Shown here piece by piece: positions 34,521 to 42,471 of a DNA stretch of 64,000 bases. The DNA is taken from assembly GCF_026340305.1 (NCBI RefSeq), contig NZ_JAPEPI010000002.1:2666001-2730000 (forward strand). The letters run 5' to 3'. The position numbers were made by a program, and so were the translations under genes. Source of the DNA: Streptomyces sp. NBC_01381 (GTDB lineage Bacteria > Actinomycetota > Actinomycetes > Streptomycetales > Streptomycetaceae). Positions within the stretch are counted from its first letter, which is position 1. Every line of letters begins with the position of its first letter. The notes beneath the pieces were generated by a model that was given only the letters and a program-made list of their open reading frames with translations, had not been told where the DNA came from and searched no databases.

Positions 34521-35582
34521 CTACCGCAGCACATCCGCCAGGTCGTACCGGACCGGCTCCTCCAGCTGGGTGAACGTACAGCTGTCAGGGGTCCGGTCCG
34601 GCCGCCAGGTGCGGAACCGCGCCGTGTGCCGGAAGCGCTGCCCGCCCTCCATGTGGTCGTACGCCACCTCGCAGACGCGATCGGGGCGCAGCGGCACCCA
34701 GGAGAGATCCTTCTTGCCCGACCAGCGGCTGGGGGCGCCCGGCATCCGCGATGTCTCGTGCGCGGACTCCTCCGCCCAGGCCGCCCAGGGGTGCCCTTCG
34801 GCGGACTCCATCCGCAGCGGCTCCAGCTCCTCCACCAGGTCCGCGCGCCGCTGCATGGAGAACGCGGCGCAGACACCGACGTGCTGCAGGGTGCCCCCGT
34901 CGTCGTACAGACCCAGCAGGAGCGAACCGACGATGGGGCCGCTCTTGTGGAAGCGGTAGCCGGCGACGACGCAGTCCGCCGTGCGCTCGTGCTTGATCTT
35001 GAACATGAGGCGTTCGTTCTGCCGGTAGCGCAGGTCGAGCGGCTTGGCGATGACCCCGTCGAGGCCCGCACCCTCGTACCGCTCGAACCACTCCCGCGCC
35101 AACTCCGGGTCCGTGGTGGCGGGCGCGAGATGGACGGGGGCGGTGACCCCGTCGAGGGCCTCGGTCAGGCGTGCGCGCCGGTCGGTGAGGGGCGTGTCGA
35201 GCAGCGCCTCGTCGTCCAGGGCGAGCAGATCGAAGGCCACGAACGAGGCAGGGGTCCGCTCGGCGAGCGTCCGCACGCGCGATGCGGCGGGGTGGATGCG
35301 CTCGGTGAGGGCATCGAAATCGAGCCGTCCGTCGCGCGCGATGACGACCTCGCCGTCAAGCACGCACCGCTCCGGGATCCGCTCCCGCAGGGCCTCGACC
35401 AGCTCGGGAAAGTACCGGGTGAGGGGCTTGCCCGTCCGGCTGCCGATCTCCAGATCGCCGCCGTCACGAAAGACGATCGCCCGGAACCCGTCCCACTTGG
35501 CCTCGTACTGCATGCCCGGCGGGATCCTCGCCACGGGCTTGGCGAGCATGGGCTTGACGGGGGGCATCACCGGCAGATCCAT
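34521..35582 (-). CDS. ATP-dependent DNA ligase (LigC-type)
   Basis: A 353-residue ligase. The adenylated lysine is Lys29 in YEAKWDGFRA. Downstream nucleotidyl-transferase motifs include RTGKPLTRYFPEL, LDGEVV, FVAFDLLALD, GLDGVIAKPLD and FKIKHERTADCVVAGYR, and an OB domain ends the protein. It joins DNA nicks or ends with ATP and, with a LigD-type polymerase, serves non-homologous end joining. The polymerase gene that normally lies close by is at 49388, beyond the 13.7-kb island. The start codon is inside the left att-like repeat, so its native upstream region has been displaced. Confidence 0.9.
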   Translation of the reverse strand: MDLPVMPPVKPMLAKPVARIPPGMQYEAKWDGFRAIVFRDGGDLEIGSRTGKPLTRYFPELVEALRERIPERCVLDGEVVIARDGRLDFDALTERIHPAASRVRTLAERTPASFVAFDLLALDDEALLDTPLTDRRARLTEALDGVTAPVHLAPATTDPELAREWFERYEGAGLDGVIAKPLDLRYRQNERLMFKIKHERTADCVVAGYRFHKSGPIVGSLLLGLYDDGGTLQHVGVCAAFSMQRRADLVEELEPLRMESAEGHPWAAWAEESAHETSRMPGAPSRWSGKKDLSWVPLRPDRVCEVAYDHMEGGQRFRHTARFRTWRPDRTPDSCTFTQLEEPVRYDLADVLR

Positions 35583-35587
35583 GGCTC
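35573..35587. repeat. Left att-like direct repeat
   Basis: GCAGATCCATGGCTC contains the reverse-complement start codon of the DNA ligase (CAT at 35580-35582). The same 15 bp occurs at the other island end. Confidence 0.75.
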
Positions 35588-35662
35588 AAATCTAGGTGGC
35601 GTCCACACAGTCCGCCTGTTCAGCCAGCGTCCACAAACACCAGGTCAGCCGTGCTGCGGCCA

Positions 35663-35700
35663 CCGTCTCACGCCAGATCTGTGAGATATGTGTGAGACGG
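35663..35700. other. Inverted repeat near the left island end
   Basis: CCGTCTCAC (35663-35671) and GTGAGACGG (35692-35700) are perfect 9-base arms around 20 bases. They lie between the ligase start and the stop of the first island gene. This could be a terminator for that gene, though the leftward gene ends at 35724, or a recombinase/Xis arm site. Confidence 0.55.
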
Positions 35701-35723
35701 AAGGCGGCTTACACACCGCCAGC

Positions 35724-35978
35724 TCAGCCCTCACGTCGCTGCTTGGCGAGGAAGTCCTTCAGGTTTTGAGACTGGATGAGTTCGACGCCATTCTCGAGGG
35801 TCGGAGTGCCGAGCTCCACGACATGAACCAGGTAGGCCTTGAGGCTCGCCGCCATGTCGGCCGACATTTGATCGTCAGGCCCCAGGCGTTTGGCCTCGTC
35901 CCTTTCGTTGCCGTGGAGGCTTAGCCACCAGCGGTTGATCCGGGTGGCCTGCTCACGGGAAACGTCGGAGTCGTTCAT
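35724..35978 (-). CDS. Small island protein with IQSQ.LK.FLA tail, unknown
   Basis: An 84-residue protein from the ATG at 35978 (MNDSDVSREQATRINRWWLS), with AAGG just upstream. It is hydrophilic and probably helical. Its C-terminus NGVELIQSQNLKDFLAKQ is nearly repeated in another small island protein ending at 41570 (HGVEYIQSQQLKAFLAEK). I do not recognise the family. It is the leftmost gene of the island and reads toward the ligase. Confidence 0.6.
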   Translation of the reverse strand: MNDSDVSREQATRINRWWLSLHGNERDEAKRLGPDDQMSADMAASLKAYLVHVVELGTPTLENGVELIQSQNLKDFLAKQRREG

Positions 35979-36052
35979 GCCTTCATGGGAACCCCGCGCA
36001 TCCTGCCGTGCGACCGCATGGGCGATCACCGCCGCTGCGACAGGCTGCGCCA

Positions 36053-36622
36053 TCAGTTGCTGCCGTACTGCCAAGTGCTGCCGGTGCCGCGGTACTCCGA
36101 GACGGGGATCGGCGCGACACCCTCGCGCATGCGGCTCCGGTACAGCTGGTCGTGCAGGTGGTCGACTTCGTGGGCAATGAGGCGGGCGATGCCGCGCTCG
36201 AAGATGGTGATCCGTTCGGTGCCGTCGATGTCCTGGTGCTCGACGCTGATGGCGAGCGGGCGGGGGACCTTGCCGCGGACGTCGAAGAAGCTGAGGCAGC
36301 CTTCGTATTGCTCGTCGGTCTCGGGGGACTCCTCGACTATGCGGGGGTTGAACAGGGTGATGGATTCACCGTCTGGGGTGCGGACGATCGCGGCGGCCCG
36401 GTCGATGCCGATCTGCGGGGCGGCCATCCCCATCCCCTTGCCGAACACCTGGACTGCCGCGGCGCGTTCGCATGCGGAGACGAGCTCGGCGACGACGCGG
36501 CGCACATCCTCGGCTTCGTCGGGCAGGCTGAACGGGCGTGCAGTCTTGGTCAGGATGGGGTCGCCCTCCTGCACGACGCCGACGGCACGCATCCTCTCGC
36601 TAGCGGTGGGGGTGGTCTCCAT
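36053..36622 (-). CDS. def: Peptide deformylase
   Basis: A 189-residue deformylase from the ATG at 36622. All three metal-site motifs are present: GMGMAAPQIG, EGCLSF with the Cys ligand, and HEVDHL with two His ligands and the catalytic Glu. It removes the formyl group from new protein N-termini. The frame stays open upstream to 37168, but there it passes through a decayed gene, so the short form is preferred. Extra deformylases on mobile DNA can lower sensitivity to natural deformylase inhibitors; that role is only a possibility. Confidence 0.85.
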   Translation of the reverse strand: METTPTASERMRAVGVVQEGDPILTKTARPFSLPDEAEDVRRVVAELVSACERAAAVQVFGKGMGMAAPQIGIDRAAAIVRTPDGESITLFNPRIVEESPETDEQYEGCLSFFDVRGKVPRPLAISVEHQDIDGTERITIFERGIARLIAHEVDHLHDQLYRSRMREGVAPIPVSEYRGTGSTWQYGSN

Positions 36623-37351
36623 GGCGTGCGGGTTCTCCTCGAGGTCGGGGCCTGAGCGGAACTTCCACTCGAGCCGATAGCGGGCGTGCAGCGGCGGGTC
36701 GTCCGTCGCCCACGAGTAGACCCGCCGGCCGTCATCTTCGGTACGGCGTATGGCAGTACGGAACGGAAGGGGAGCGCCTCCGCGGTCATGCTGGTTTCCG
36801 TGCCCCACACCACAGGGTCGAGCTCGGCGGGGAAGTCGAGGCGGACGCTCATACGCTGCGTCGGCAAGCGCACCGCCCGCTGGAACCAGGACCCCCACTT
36901 GTCGTCGCCGACGGTGTAGCTGTACTCCGGCCACGCCGACTCGCCGGGGTAGAGCGAGTACTGGCCGTGGGTGTTCTCGAAGAGCAGCCAGAGCTCCTTG
37001 AACGCGTCCCGGTCGTGCTTGACGCGCCACGTCAGCGGCTCGCCGTCGATGGACGCGCTTCAGTCCGATCTCATCCCACGTCAGCGGGTGGTCCCGGTAG
37101 TGCTGGTTGGAACGCTCCGGGTTGCCGGGGTACCGGTCGACGGAGATGCGGATGAGATAGCGGGTCACAGGGGCGGGGCTGTCGTTGTAGAGGCTGTGGC
37201 GCTGCGTGGCCTGGTAGGTGCTGCCGTCGTAGAACAGCCTCGTGGCCTCGTGCTCGACGAGCAGGTTGGTCGCGTGCGCGTCGCCTGCGGAGCTCTCCGG
37301 ATTCCCGGCGTGTGCGACGGGGGTTCGGGACTCGAGGCCACGGGGAGGCGG
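36623..37351 (-). pseudogene. Frameshifted, 5'-truncated gene upstream of the deformylase
   Basis: Three stretches in different frames together give one coherent protein. They are HATNLLVEHEATRLFYDGST followed by ...VTRYLIRISVDRYPGNPERS (about 37300-37056), SIDGEPLTWRVKHDRDAFKE... to ...EALPFRSVLPYAVP (about 37055-36742), and TEDDGRRVYSWATDDPPLHA to RLEWKFRSGPD (about 36740-36640). One +1 shift lies near 37055 and a compensating one near 36740. No start codon is found before the stop at 37352. It resembles the C-terminal part of Streptomyces XRE-type proteins, so it is probably a dead regulator partner of the deformylase. Sequencing error is an alternative. Confidence 0.65.
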
Positions 37352-37494
37352 TCACGCAGGAAACGGGAAACGGGTACTTCCGCTTCCCCTCCGGCGCCTC
37401 CCTCCCTCACGGGCTGGGGCGCGAATGCGCACTGTCGCGGACGGTTCGCCGCGGCCAGGATGAGCCACGGCATACGACTACGGAGGGGGCATTC

Positions 37495-37866
37495 ATGGAC
37501 GACATCGCAGTGCCGTACCGGCAGTTCGAGCAGCTGCTGACCGGCTTCGTCTGCTACGAAGGCATCGATCTCGGCAGGTTCTACAAAGACGGCAAGGTTG
37601 CTCACCCCGGCGACCCGTTCGGCGAGGTCTTCGCCTGGCTGTGGGACACACGACGGGACACGGCCGTGTCCCTGTTCGCGGATCTGCTCGCTGAGGCGCG
37701 GCGTAACGGCCCGGAGGGCATGGAAGTCACACTCGACGCTCTGATCAGCGGCCTGCGTTTCGCTCTGCACCGGACCCGGATATCGGAGGCGAACGAGTAC
37801 GACGAGGTCGAGCGGGTGCTGCGCACCAAGGTCCCCGGGTACTTTGGCGGACGCACCGACATCTGA
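37495..37866 (+). CDS. Hypothetical island protein
   Basis: A 123-residue acidic soluble protein from the ATG at 37495, with GGAGGGGG seven bases upstream. It is rich in aromatic and charged residues (MDDIAVPYRQFEQLLTGFVC; DTRRDTAVSLFADLLAEARR). No signal or membrane helix. A strong terminator follows at 37879. The family is not recognised. It is divergent from the decayed gene on the left. Confidence 0.65.
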   Translation: MDDIAVPYRQFEQLLTGFVCYEGIDLGRFYKDGKVAHPGDPFGEVFAWLWDTRRDTAVSLFADLLAEARRNGPEGMEVTLDALISGLRFALHRTRISEANEYDEVERVLRTKVPGYFGGRTDI

Positions 37867-37878
37867 CGGCCATCGAAG

Positions 37879-37904
37879 GCCTCCGCCCCTCACCGGGCGG
37901 AGGC
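37879..37904. terminator. Bidirectional terminator
   Basis: GCCTCCGCCC (37879-37888) and GGGCGGAGGC (37895-37904) form a perfect 10-bp stem with a 6-base loop, followed by TCTTCTGTGTTT. It lies between convergent genes ending at 37866 and 37916. Confidence 0.88.
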
Positions 37905-37915
37905 TCTTCTGTGTT

Positions 37916-38458
37916 TCAGAGCCGTAGGTTCATCGCGTCGTACAGCGGCGAGTCTGCGAACGGCAGCACTTCAGCGAACCACTCGTACCCCCAGCCCTCG
38001 TACAGGCCACGCACCTTGGGGTGCTCCCGCTCGACGAGGAGCGTCGCCCGCTCCTCAGGCCGGCCGCGGAGCAGCTCGTCGTGGATCGCCTTCGCCGCCC
38101 CGGTGCCGCGTACTTTGTCGACGATCATGAGCTCGGACAAGGCGAACGTGCGGGCGCCGTCCTCGACGGTCGCGCCGTCCGGGACCGTGGTGCGCAGTCC
38201 GTTCCACCACCTAGTGCCCGCCTGCAGGGTGCAGCCGTAGGCGTAGCCGACTGGAGTCTCGTCGAGATAGCCGACGACCGCGGCGAAGCCGGGCACTTCG
38301 GTGTTCCAGCCGAGCCGCTCGTCGAACCGTTCGACCGTGTGGAACTCCTCGCCGAGCCGGTCGGCGTAGATCTCCGCGTACACGTCGAGGAGTTCGGGCC
38401 GGATCTCGCCGAGCCCTGCCGAGTCCCGTCGTTCCATCCGCATGCCGTCCACGCTCAC
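37916..38458 (-). CDS. GNAT-family acetyltransferase
   Basis: A 180-residue protein with a GNAT fold. The acetyl-CoA loop is in VRGTGAAKAIHDELLRGR, the preceding strand is FALSELMIVDK, and the final LYEGWGYEWFAEVLPF is typical. The substrate is unknown. The GTG start at 38458 overlaps the stop of the upstream XRE-TPR gene as GTGA, so the two are one unit. Confidence 0.8.
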   Translation of the reverse strand: MSVDGMRMERRDSAGLGEIRPELLDVYAEIYADRLGEEFHTVERFDERLGWNTEVPGFAAVVGYLDETPVGYAYGCTLQAGTRWWNGLRTTVPDGATVEDGARTFALSELMIVDKVRGTGAAKAIHDELLRGRPEERATLLVEREHPKVRGLYEGWGYEWFAEVLPFADSPLYDAMNLRL

Positions 38459-39726
38459 GCTCCCGCTCGTCGCGTCTGCTCGAGGAAGTCCGCCGCCGCG
38501 GGCACGTGGGCGTGGCGGCGCATCTGCTGGCTTAGCCCGTCGATCTTGCCCTGTACCCGCTCGCTCTGCACACGCTCGCCTATCGCCAAAGCGCGGCGCG
38601 CCTCGACGGCGGCCTGCTCGACTTCCCCGCTGTCGAGTAGGGCCTGTGCGCTCTGCACGGTGTAGTAGACCCGGTTGCGCTCGAAGCGCGGCTCGAGCAT
38701 GTCCAGCGCGGAGGCGGTGAGTTCCTGTGCCTGCCCGTACCGGCCGAGGGCCTGGTGCGCGGCCCCGGCTAGCCCGGTGAGCTCCGCGGGGGTGAGGAAT
38801 GACAGCCAGACTGCAGGCTCGCCGTTCGCGCGGTCGTAGGCGCTCTCAGCCCGCGCAAGGGACCGCTCGGCGCGGGTGCGCTCGCCGACGCGGGCATGGC
38901 CGACGGCTTGGCGGCAGTGCAGCAGCGACATGAGCCACGGATCCTGTTTTGCCTGCCGCGTCTCGACCGCGGCCCGGCCGATCCGCAGAGCCTCCTGGTC
39001 GCGGTCCAACAGCCGTGCCTGCATGGCGAGGTTCGACCAGACGCGGGCCTGCAGCATTCCGTCCCCGGCGAGCATGCCCGCCTGCAATGCCTCGCTGTAC
39101 AAGCTCGTCGCGTCCTCCTGCAGTCCAGCGTCGTAGGCGAACCAGCCGGCCGACGCCGCCAGGTCGCCGCTCGCCGCGTAAAGGGCGCGCTCGACGCGGG
39201 AGCCGTAGGTGCAGTGGTTGAGCGCGTAGTGGACGGCGCGCAGTGCCTCCTCGGAGACCGCGTGCAGTGCGCCCCCGCCAAGCGCATGGTCGTGGTTGTA
39301 CAGAGCGGGGGCGATCGCCCGGATCCGCTCGACGTCCGCTGTACCGAGGCGACCAGCGGAGGGGATGGCATCCAGGCCAAGGGCAGCCGCCAGGCCGACC
39401 GCGATGAACTCCCGGCGTCTCACGGGGCGTTCCTCCTGCACGGGCGCCGACCGCCGGGGCGGGGCCGGTACGCGTGAGGACTTGCGCGGGATGAACCCCA
39501 GAGCCTCCGGGCTGCGGCCGAAGATCTCTTGCAGGGGGAGAAGGTAGCGGGACCACGGCCATTGCACGTCGCCCGCGATCCAGCGGCGTACATGGCGGTC
39601 GGCGCACTGGGTGGGCTTGCCGAACACGTCTTGCGCGGCCTGGTTCACCTCGTCGGCCAGCTGCTGATGGGTGAAACCGAACTCCACAAGCAGGGCATCG
39701 AGCTTGGTGTTCCGCTGCTTGGCCAT
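38455..39726 (-). CDS. XRE-type HTH regulator with TPR-like C-terminus
   Basis: A 423-residue protein. Residues 5-75 form an HTH-like region (LLVEFGFTHQQLADEVNQAA, DRHVRRWIAGDVQWPWSRYL). A short RRREFIAVGLAAALG segment near 105-120 resembles a Tat or membrane stretch but is common inside this Streptomyces regulator group. Residues 150-410 are TPR-like helices. The 20-bp palindrome just upstream (39757-39776) suggests autoregulation. The coupled GNAT gene may be its main partner. Confidence 0.75.
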   Translation of the reverse strand: MAKQRNTKLDALLVEFGFTHQQLADEVNQAAQDVFGKPTQCADRHVRRWIAGDVQWPWSRYLLPLQEIFGRSPEALGFIPRKSSRVPAPPRRSAPVQEERPVRRREFIAVGLAAALGLDAIPSAGRLGTADVERIRAIAPALYNHDHALGGGALHAVSEEALRAVHYALNHCTYGSRVERALYAASGDLAASAGWFAYDAGLQEDATSLYSEALQAGMLAGDGMLQARVWSNLAMQARLLDRDQEALRIGRAAVETRQAKQDPWLMSLLHCRQAVGHARVGERTRAERSLARAESAYDRANGEPAVWLSFLTPAELTGLAGAAHQALGRYGQAQELTASALDMLEPRFERNRVYYTVQSAQALLDSGEVEQAAVEARRALAIGERVQSERVQGKIDGLSQQMRRHAHVPAAADFLEQTRRAGA

Positions 39727-39756
39727 GACCGTCCCCCACCTTGCGCCCGCGTCTCT

Positions 39757-39776
39757 CGACGGTAGACCTACCGTCG
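39757..39776. promoter_or_regulatory. 20-bp perfect palindrome upstream of the XRE-TPR gene
   Basis: CGACGGTAGACCTACCGTCG has 9-base arms and a 2-base centre. It lies 30 bp before the regulator's start codon and about 95 bp before the divergent Cys-rich gene at 39870, so one dimeric protein could control both. The adjacent XRE regulator is the obvious candidate. Confidence 0.65.
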
Positions 39777-39869
39777 TCCGCCGCTGGGTAAAACTGTCCG
39801 GTCGGCTGCGAGTAACTGCCCCGGATCCGTCCTGATGGGGAACAGGACACTTCGGAGAACCTCGACGTC

Positions 39870-40217
39870 ATGAGCAGAGACGCCAGTTCTCAGGCGAACG
39901 GCACTATCCCGACCGGCAGCACCATCGAGGTGCCGCCCGTCGAGGGCCTGTCCGTGGCGCAGACGTGCGGCCGGGCCTGCGTGTGGTGCGCCGTCGTCCT
40001 CACCACGGAGAACGCCGTCGAGCTCGGCACACGCTCCGAGCGACGGTTCGACACCGACTTCGTCTGGTTCCCCCGCGGCTGCCGCCTCTGCGCCGAGCCA
40101 CACGCCTACGGCGCACTCCTCGACCACATCCAGAGCTGCGAGCAGTGCAACGACGAGACCGGCCGATGCGCAGAGGGCAAGGCGCTACGCCAGGCCCTGA
40201 AGGAGGTGCGGCGATGA
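39870..40217 (+). CDS. Cys-rich small island protein
   Basis: A 115-residue protein from the ATG at 39870. Cysteines are arranged as CGRACVWCAVVL, GCRLCAEPH and CEQCNDETGRC, giving several CxxC pairs likely to bind zinc. No signal peptide. It overlaps the next small zinc-ribbon-like gene by ATGA. Similar small Cys-rich genes are common in actinomycete phages and integrative elements; their function is not known to me. Confidence 0.65.
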   Translation: MSRDASSQANGTIPTGSTIEVPPVEGLSVAQTCGRACVWCAVVLTTENAVELGTRSERRFDTDFVWFPRGCRLCAEPHAYGALLDHIQSCEQCNDETGRCAEGKALRQALKEVRR

Positions 40218-40372
40218 GCGGAGGGTTCTGCTGGCGCTGCGACCAGCCGATCAAGCCGGGGCAGCCAGTCGAGACCTACGCGAAGGTCTCCATCTCGGCG
40301 GGCGGCAGGATCGTCACCATGCACACGAAGTGCCCGAAGCGGCCGGCCTACGTCCGCCGCACGCCCCGGTAA
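40214..40372 (+). CDS. Very small zinc-ribbon-like protein
   Basis: A 52-residue protein from the ATG at 40214, which overlaps the previous stop. Cys pairs FCWRCDQPI and TKCPKRP, with a His two residues before the last Cys, suggest one zinc site. AGGAGG lies at 40200-40205, giving a good ribosome site. Confidence 0.6.
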   Translation: MSGGFCWRCDQPIKPGQPVETYAKVSISAGGRIVTMHTKCPKRPAYVRRTPR

Positions 40373-40486
40373 GCCGCCGGCCGTGGCCCCGTAGGACAGC
40401 CCACGGCATGGGAAGGAGCGGCTCGCCCAGTAGGAACTCATGGGGGCGGGCCGCTCATCATCTGCCACCGAGCAGAGGCGAAGACC

Positions 40487-40868
40487 ATGACCAGCCCGGA
40501 ACACCGCCCCCTGCTGGACGAGCCAGAGGCCCCGGACCTGACTCTCGTGTCGTGTCCGCCGTGCCTGCAGCAGATCCTGAGCGGCCGAACCTGTGGGCCG
40601 AACACCTGCAGCATGACGTCCACCCTCGCCATCGACGGCGGGCGCCTCATCATGGGCACCGTGGAGGATTGCCCCTGCCACTGCCTCGTGCGCGGGGTGG
40701 AGAGCGAAGCGCTGCAGGTGGCCCGCGCAAAGGCCCGTCGCGCTGGCGGTCACGGCTTCGACGACCCCGCCCGCCCCGTACCCCGTAGCTCCAGGAGCGG
40801 GCGGCACCAGCCCCGGCCGGGCATGTCCACCGGCCGGGGCTCCTCCATTTCAGGCACTGACCAGGTCA
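40487..40868 (+). other. Cys-rich coding segment open into the next gene
   Basis: From the ATG at 40487 the frame reads a Cys-rich stretch (SCPPCLQQILSGRTCGPNTC, EDCPCHCLVRG), then Pro/Arg/Ser-rich sequence that passes through a perfect terminator hairpin (40809-40841). It has no stop before the membrane-protein start at 40871. The first 85 residues look like a real small zinc protein whose own stop has been lost. The alternative is a true 307-residue fusion ending at 41410. Confidence 0.5.
40809..40841. terminator. Perfect 12-bp terminator hairpin
   Basis: AGCCCCGGCCGG (40809-40820) and CCGGCCGGGGCT (40830-40841) pair fully around 9 bases, followed by CCTCCATTT. It lies inside an open reading frame, which argues that transcription of the Cys-rich gene normally ends here. 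Confidence 0.8.
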
Positions 40869-40870
40869 CA

Positions 40871-41410
40871 ATGCGGCACATGGATGTGTGGCTACCAGCG
40901 ATCTTTGGACTGATCGGTGCGGGCATCGGCTCCGGGGCTGCGATGTGGGGCGTCCGCAAGACGGCTGCCGTCGCGCTCGAACAGGCCCAGCGCATGGAGC
41001 GGCACGGCAACAGGCAGTGGGTGCGCGATAGACGGCGCGAGGCCTATTCGACTCTCCTGGACGTCGTCGACAGGACGATCGAAGCCGAGTACAGACTTGG
41101 GGCCATGCGCGAGGACGTCGAGACACCTCCCCAGGAATTGCTGGACCCGGTCATCGCACTGGTTAGCGAAATCGCTTCGGCGAAGGCGAGGGTTGATCTT
41201 GCTGGCCCGCGTTCGGTACGTGAGGCAGCCGATGAGCTGGACGCGGCTACAAGCGAAGCGATCTCAGCTTGGGCTGCCGAAGGGCCGCTGACCACAGAGC
41301 GCATTCAGCGCGCCCACGCTGCCATCAATCGCCAAGGGGTTGCATACTCGGCCTTCCGCAACGCAGCGTCAGTCGAGCTCGGCTTTGAGGATGAATCAGT
41401 GGCCACCTAG
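40871..41410 (+). CDS. Membrane-anchored coiled protein, unknown
   Basis: A 179-residue protein taken from the ATG at 40871; ATG 40880 is an alternative. One N-terminal membrane helix (VWLPAIFGLIGAGIGSGAAM) is followed by a charged helical region (AVALEQAQRMERHGNRQWVR...). The layout is like the island genes at 42786 and 44868: a helix anchor followed by cytoplasmic helices. The family is not recognised. Confidence 0.65.
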   Translation: MRHMDVWLPAIFGLIGAGIGSGAAMWGVRKTAAVALEQAQRMERHGNRQWVRDRRREAYSTLLDVVDRTIEAEYRLGAMREDVETPPQELLDPVIALVSEIASAKARVDLAGPRSVREAADELDAATSEAISAWAAEGPLTTERIQRAHAAINRQGVAYSAFRNAASVELGFEDESVAT

Positions 41411-41570
41411 GTCGATTCCCGTATCAGCTACAGAGCGCAACCGGAGATTAGAAGCGTCACAAACGAACTATGGGGTTACCGATCTCGGGTTGTCAGAGCT
41501 TCGTCACGGCGTGGAGTACATCCAGTCGCAGCAGCTGAAGGCTTTCCTAGCCGAGAAGAGTGGCAGCTAG
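41391..41570 (+). CDS. Small protein with IQSQ.LK.FLA tail, possible remnant
   Basis: A 59-residue frame from the ATG at 41391, overlapping the previous gene by 20 bp. Its last 20 residues (GVEYIQSQQLKAFLAEKSGS) match the tail of the island protein at 35724-35978, while the N-terminal part differs. It may be a second family member or a truncated copy. Confidence 0.45.
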   Translation: MNQWPPRSIPVSATERNRRLEASQTNYGVTDLGLSELRHGVEYIQSQQLKAFLAEKSGS

Positions 41571-41890
41571 TCGGGGGCGATGTCCTGTGCGCGCAGCGCA
41601 TGGTCACCGAGGCTTCCCGCGGGAAGCCCGCCTCGAGCCACTGGTGCCCGTTCAAGCAGTGCATGCGGGATGGGTCTTGGTCGAAGAGGTAGCTGTCGTA
41701 CTCGGCGGGCAGACCCATCGTCGCCCCGAACGACGGGTACGCCACGGCCGCGCCTGACTGGCCGCAGGCGCCTTCGGGTAGGTGGTCCAGCCGATGAGCC
41801 GAGGACGGTCCAGCGCGGCACTCAGCGGCGCCATGAGGGTCAGAAAGTTGAGGTCGACGGCGAGCGCGTTGCGCAGCATCGTGGCTTTGA
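41476..41890 (-). pseudogene. Decayed island gene(s)
   Basis: On the minus strand MLRNALAVDLNFLTLMAPLS continues to RPRLIGWTTYPKAPAASQ (to about 41755). It is then followed in another frame by AVAYPSFGATMGLPAEYDSY and MHCLNGHQWLEAGFPREASV (to about 41600). Both stretches look protein-like but need a frameshift to join, and the end overlaps the small plus-strand gene. Not recognised. It could also be two small genes. Confidence 0.4.
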
Positions 41891-42066
41891 GGAGCCGGGG
41901 GAGACGGGCTGCCGCTCGCGGAGAGGGCCGCAGCGTGACCTGGCTTGTTGCCTGGCCACCCACCCAGCCACCCACCCAGGCGGTACGATCCGACTGTCAA
42001 CCGTGAACTCATCTGGATTCAGATCTGCGAACTCAGACGAGAAACCGGCGAGAGCAGGAGGCCGTG

Positions 42067-42351
42067 ATGAGCAGCGAGCCGTGGACCATCGAGTCCATCC
42101 GTGACGCCCTCGGCAACCCTGCCCTCGCCCAACGCTTCCTCAGCGAGATCAACAAGGCGCCCGCGCACGAACTCCTCGGCGTCTTCGCCAAGTGGGAGCG
42201 CATCGCCAAGGACACCCTCGCCGCCGTCGAACGCGGCCGCGAGCTCGCCGCCTACGATGCCTGCGGTGAGCAGCCTCCCGGTGAGTGGATCGACGCCACC
42301 GACCGCGTCCTCGCCGAAGCCGAACAGGCACGCGCCCGCGGCGCGGCCTGA
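42067..42351 (+). CDS. Small acidic island protein
   Basis: A 94-residue protein from the ATG at 42067, with AGGAGG five bases upstream; GTG 42064 is too close to the ribosome site. It is helical and charged (WTIESIRDALGNPALAQRFL, FAKWERIAKDTLAAVERGRE). It precedes a RelE-like gene by 120 bp, so it could be an antitoxin-like partner, but there is no direct evidence. Confidence 0.65.
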   Translation: MSSEPWTIESIRDALGNPALAQRFLSEINKAPAHELLGVFAKWERIAKDTLAAVERGRELAAYDACGEQPPGEWIDATDRVLAEAEQARARGAA

Positions 42352-42471
42352 CATCCCAGAACCCGCACACGCAGCGTCGCGAATTGGCTACGCTGCATGC
42401 ACGGAGACCGACCCGATCACTGCGGCACTCAAGGGACACGTATGTCCGTGATCGATTAGAAGGGTCGGCTC

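Noticed and set aside
36053..37168. A 371-residue deformylase fusion protein
   Set aside because: The middle third is out of frame with the coherent protein sequence. The deformylase has its own ATG at 36622, so the long form is more likely an accident of compensating frameshifts.
38455..39726. Tat signal peptide in the XRE-TPR regulator (RRREFIAVGLAAALG)
   Set aside because: The motif is internal, after an HTH domain, and cannot act as an N-terminal export signal.
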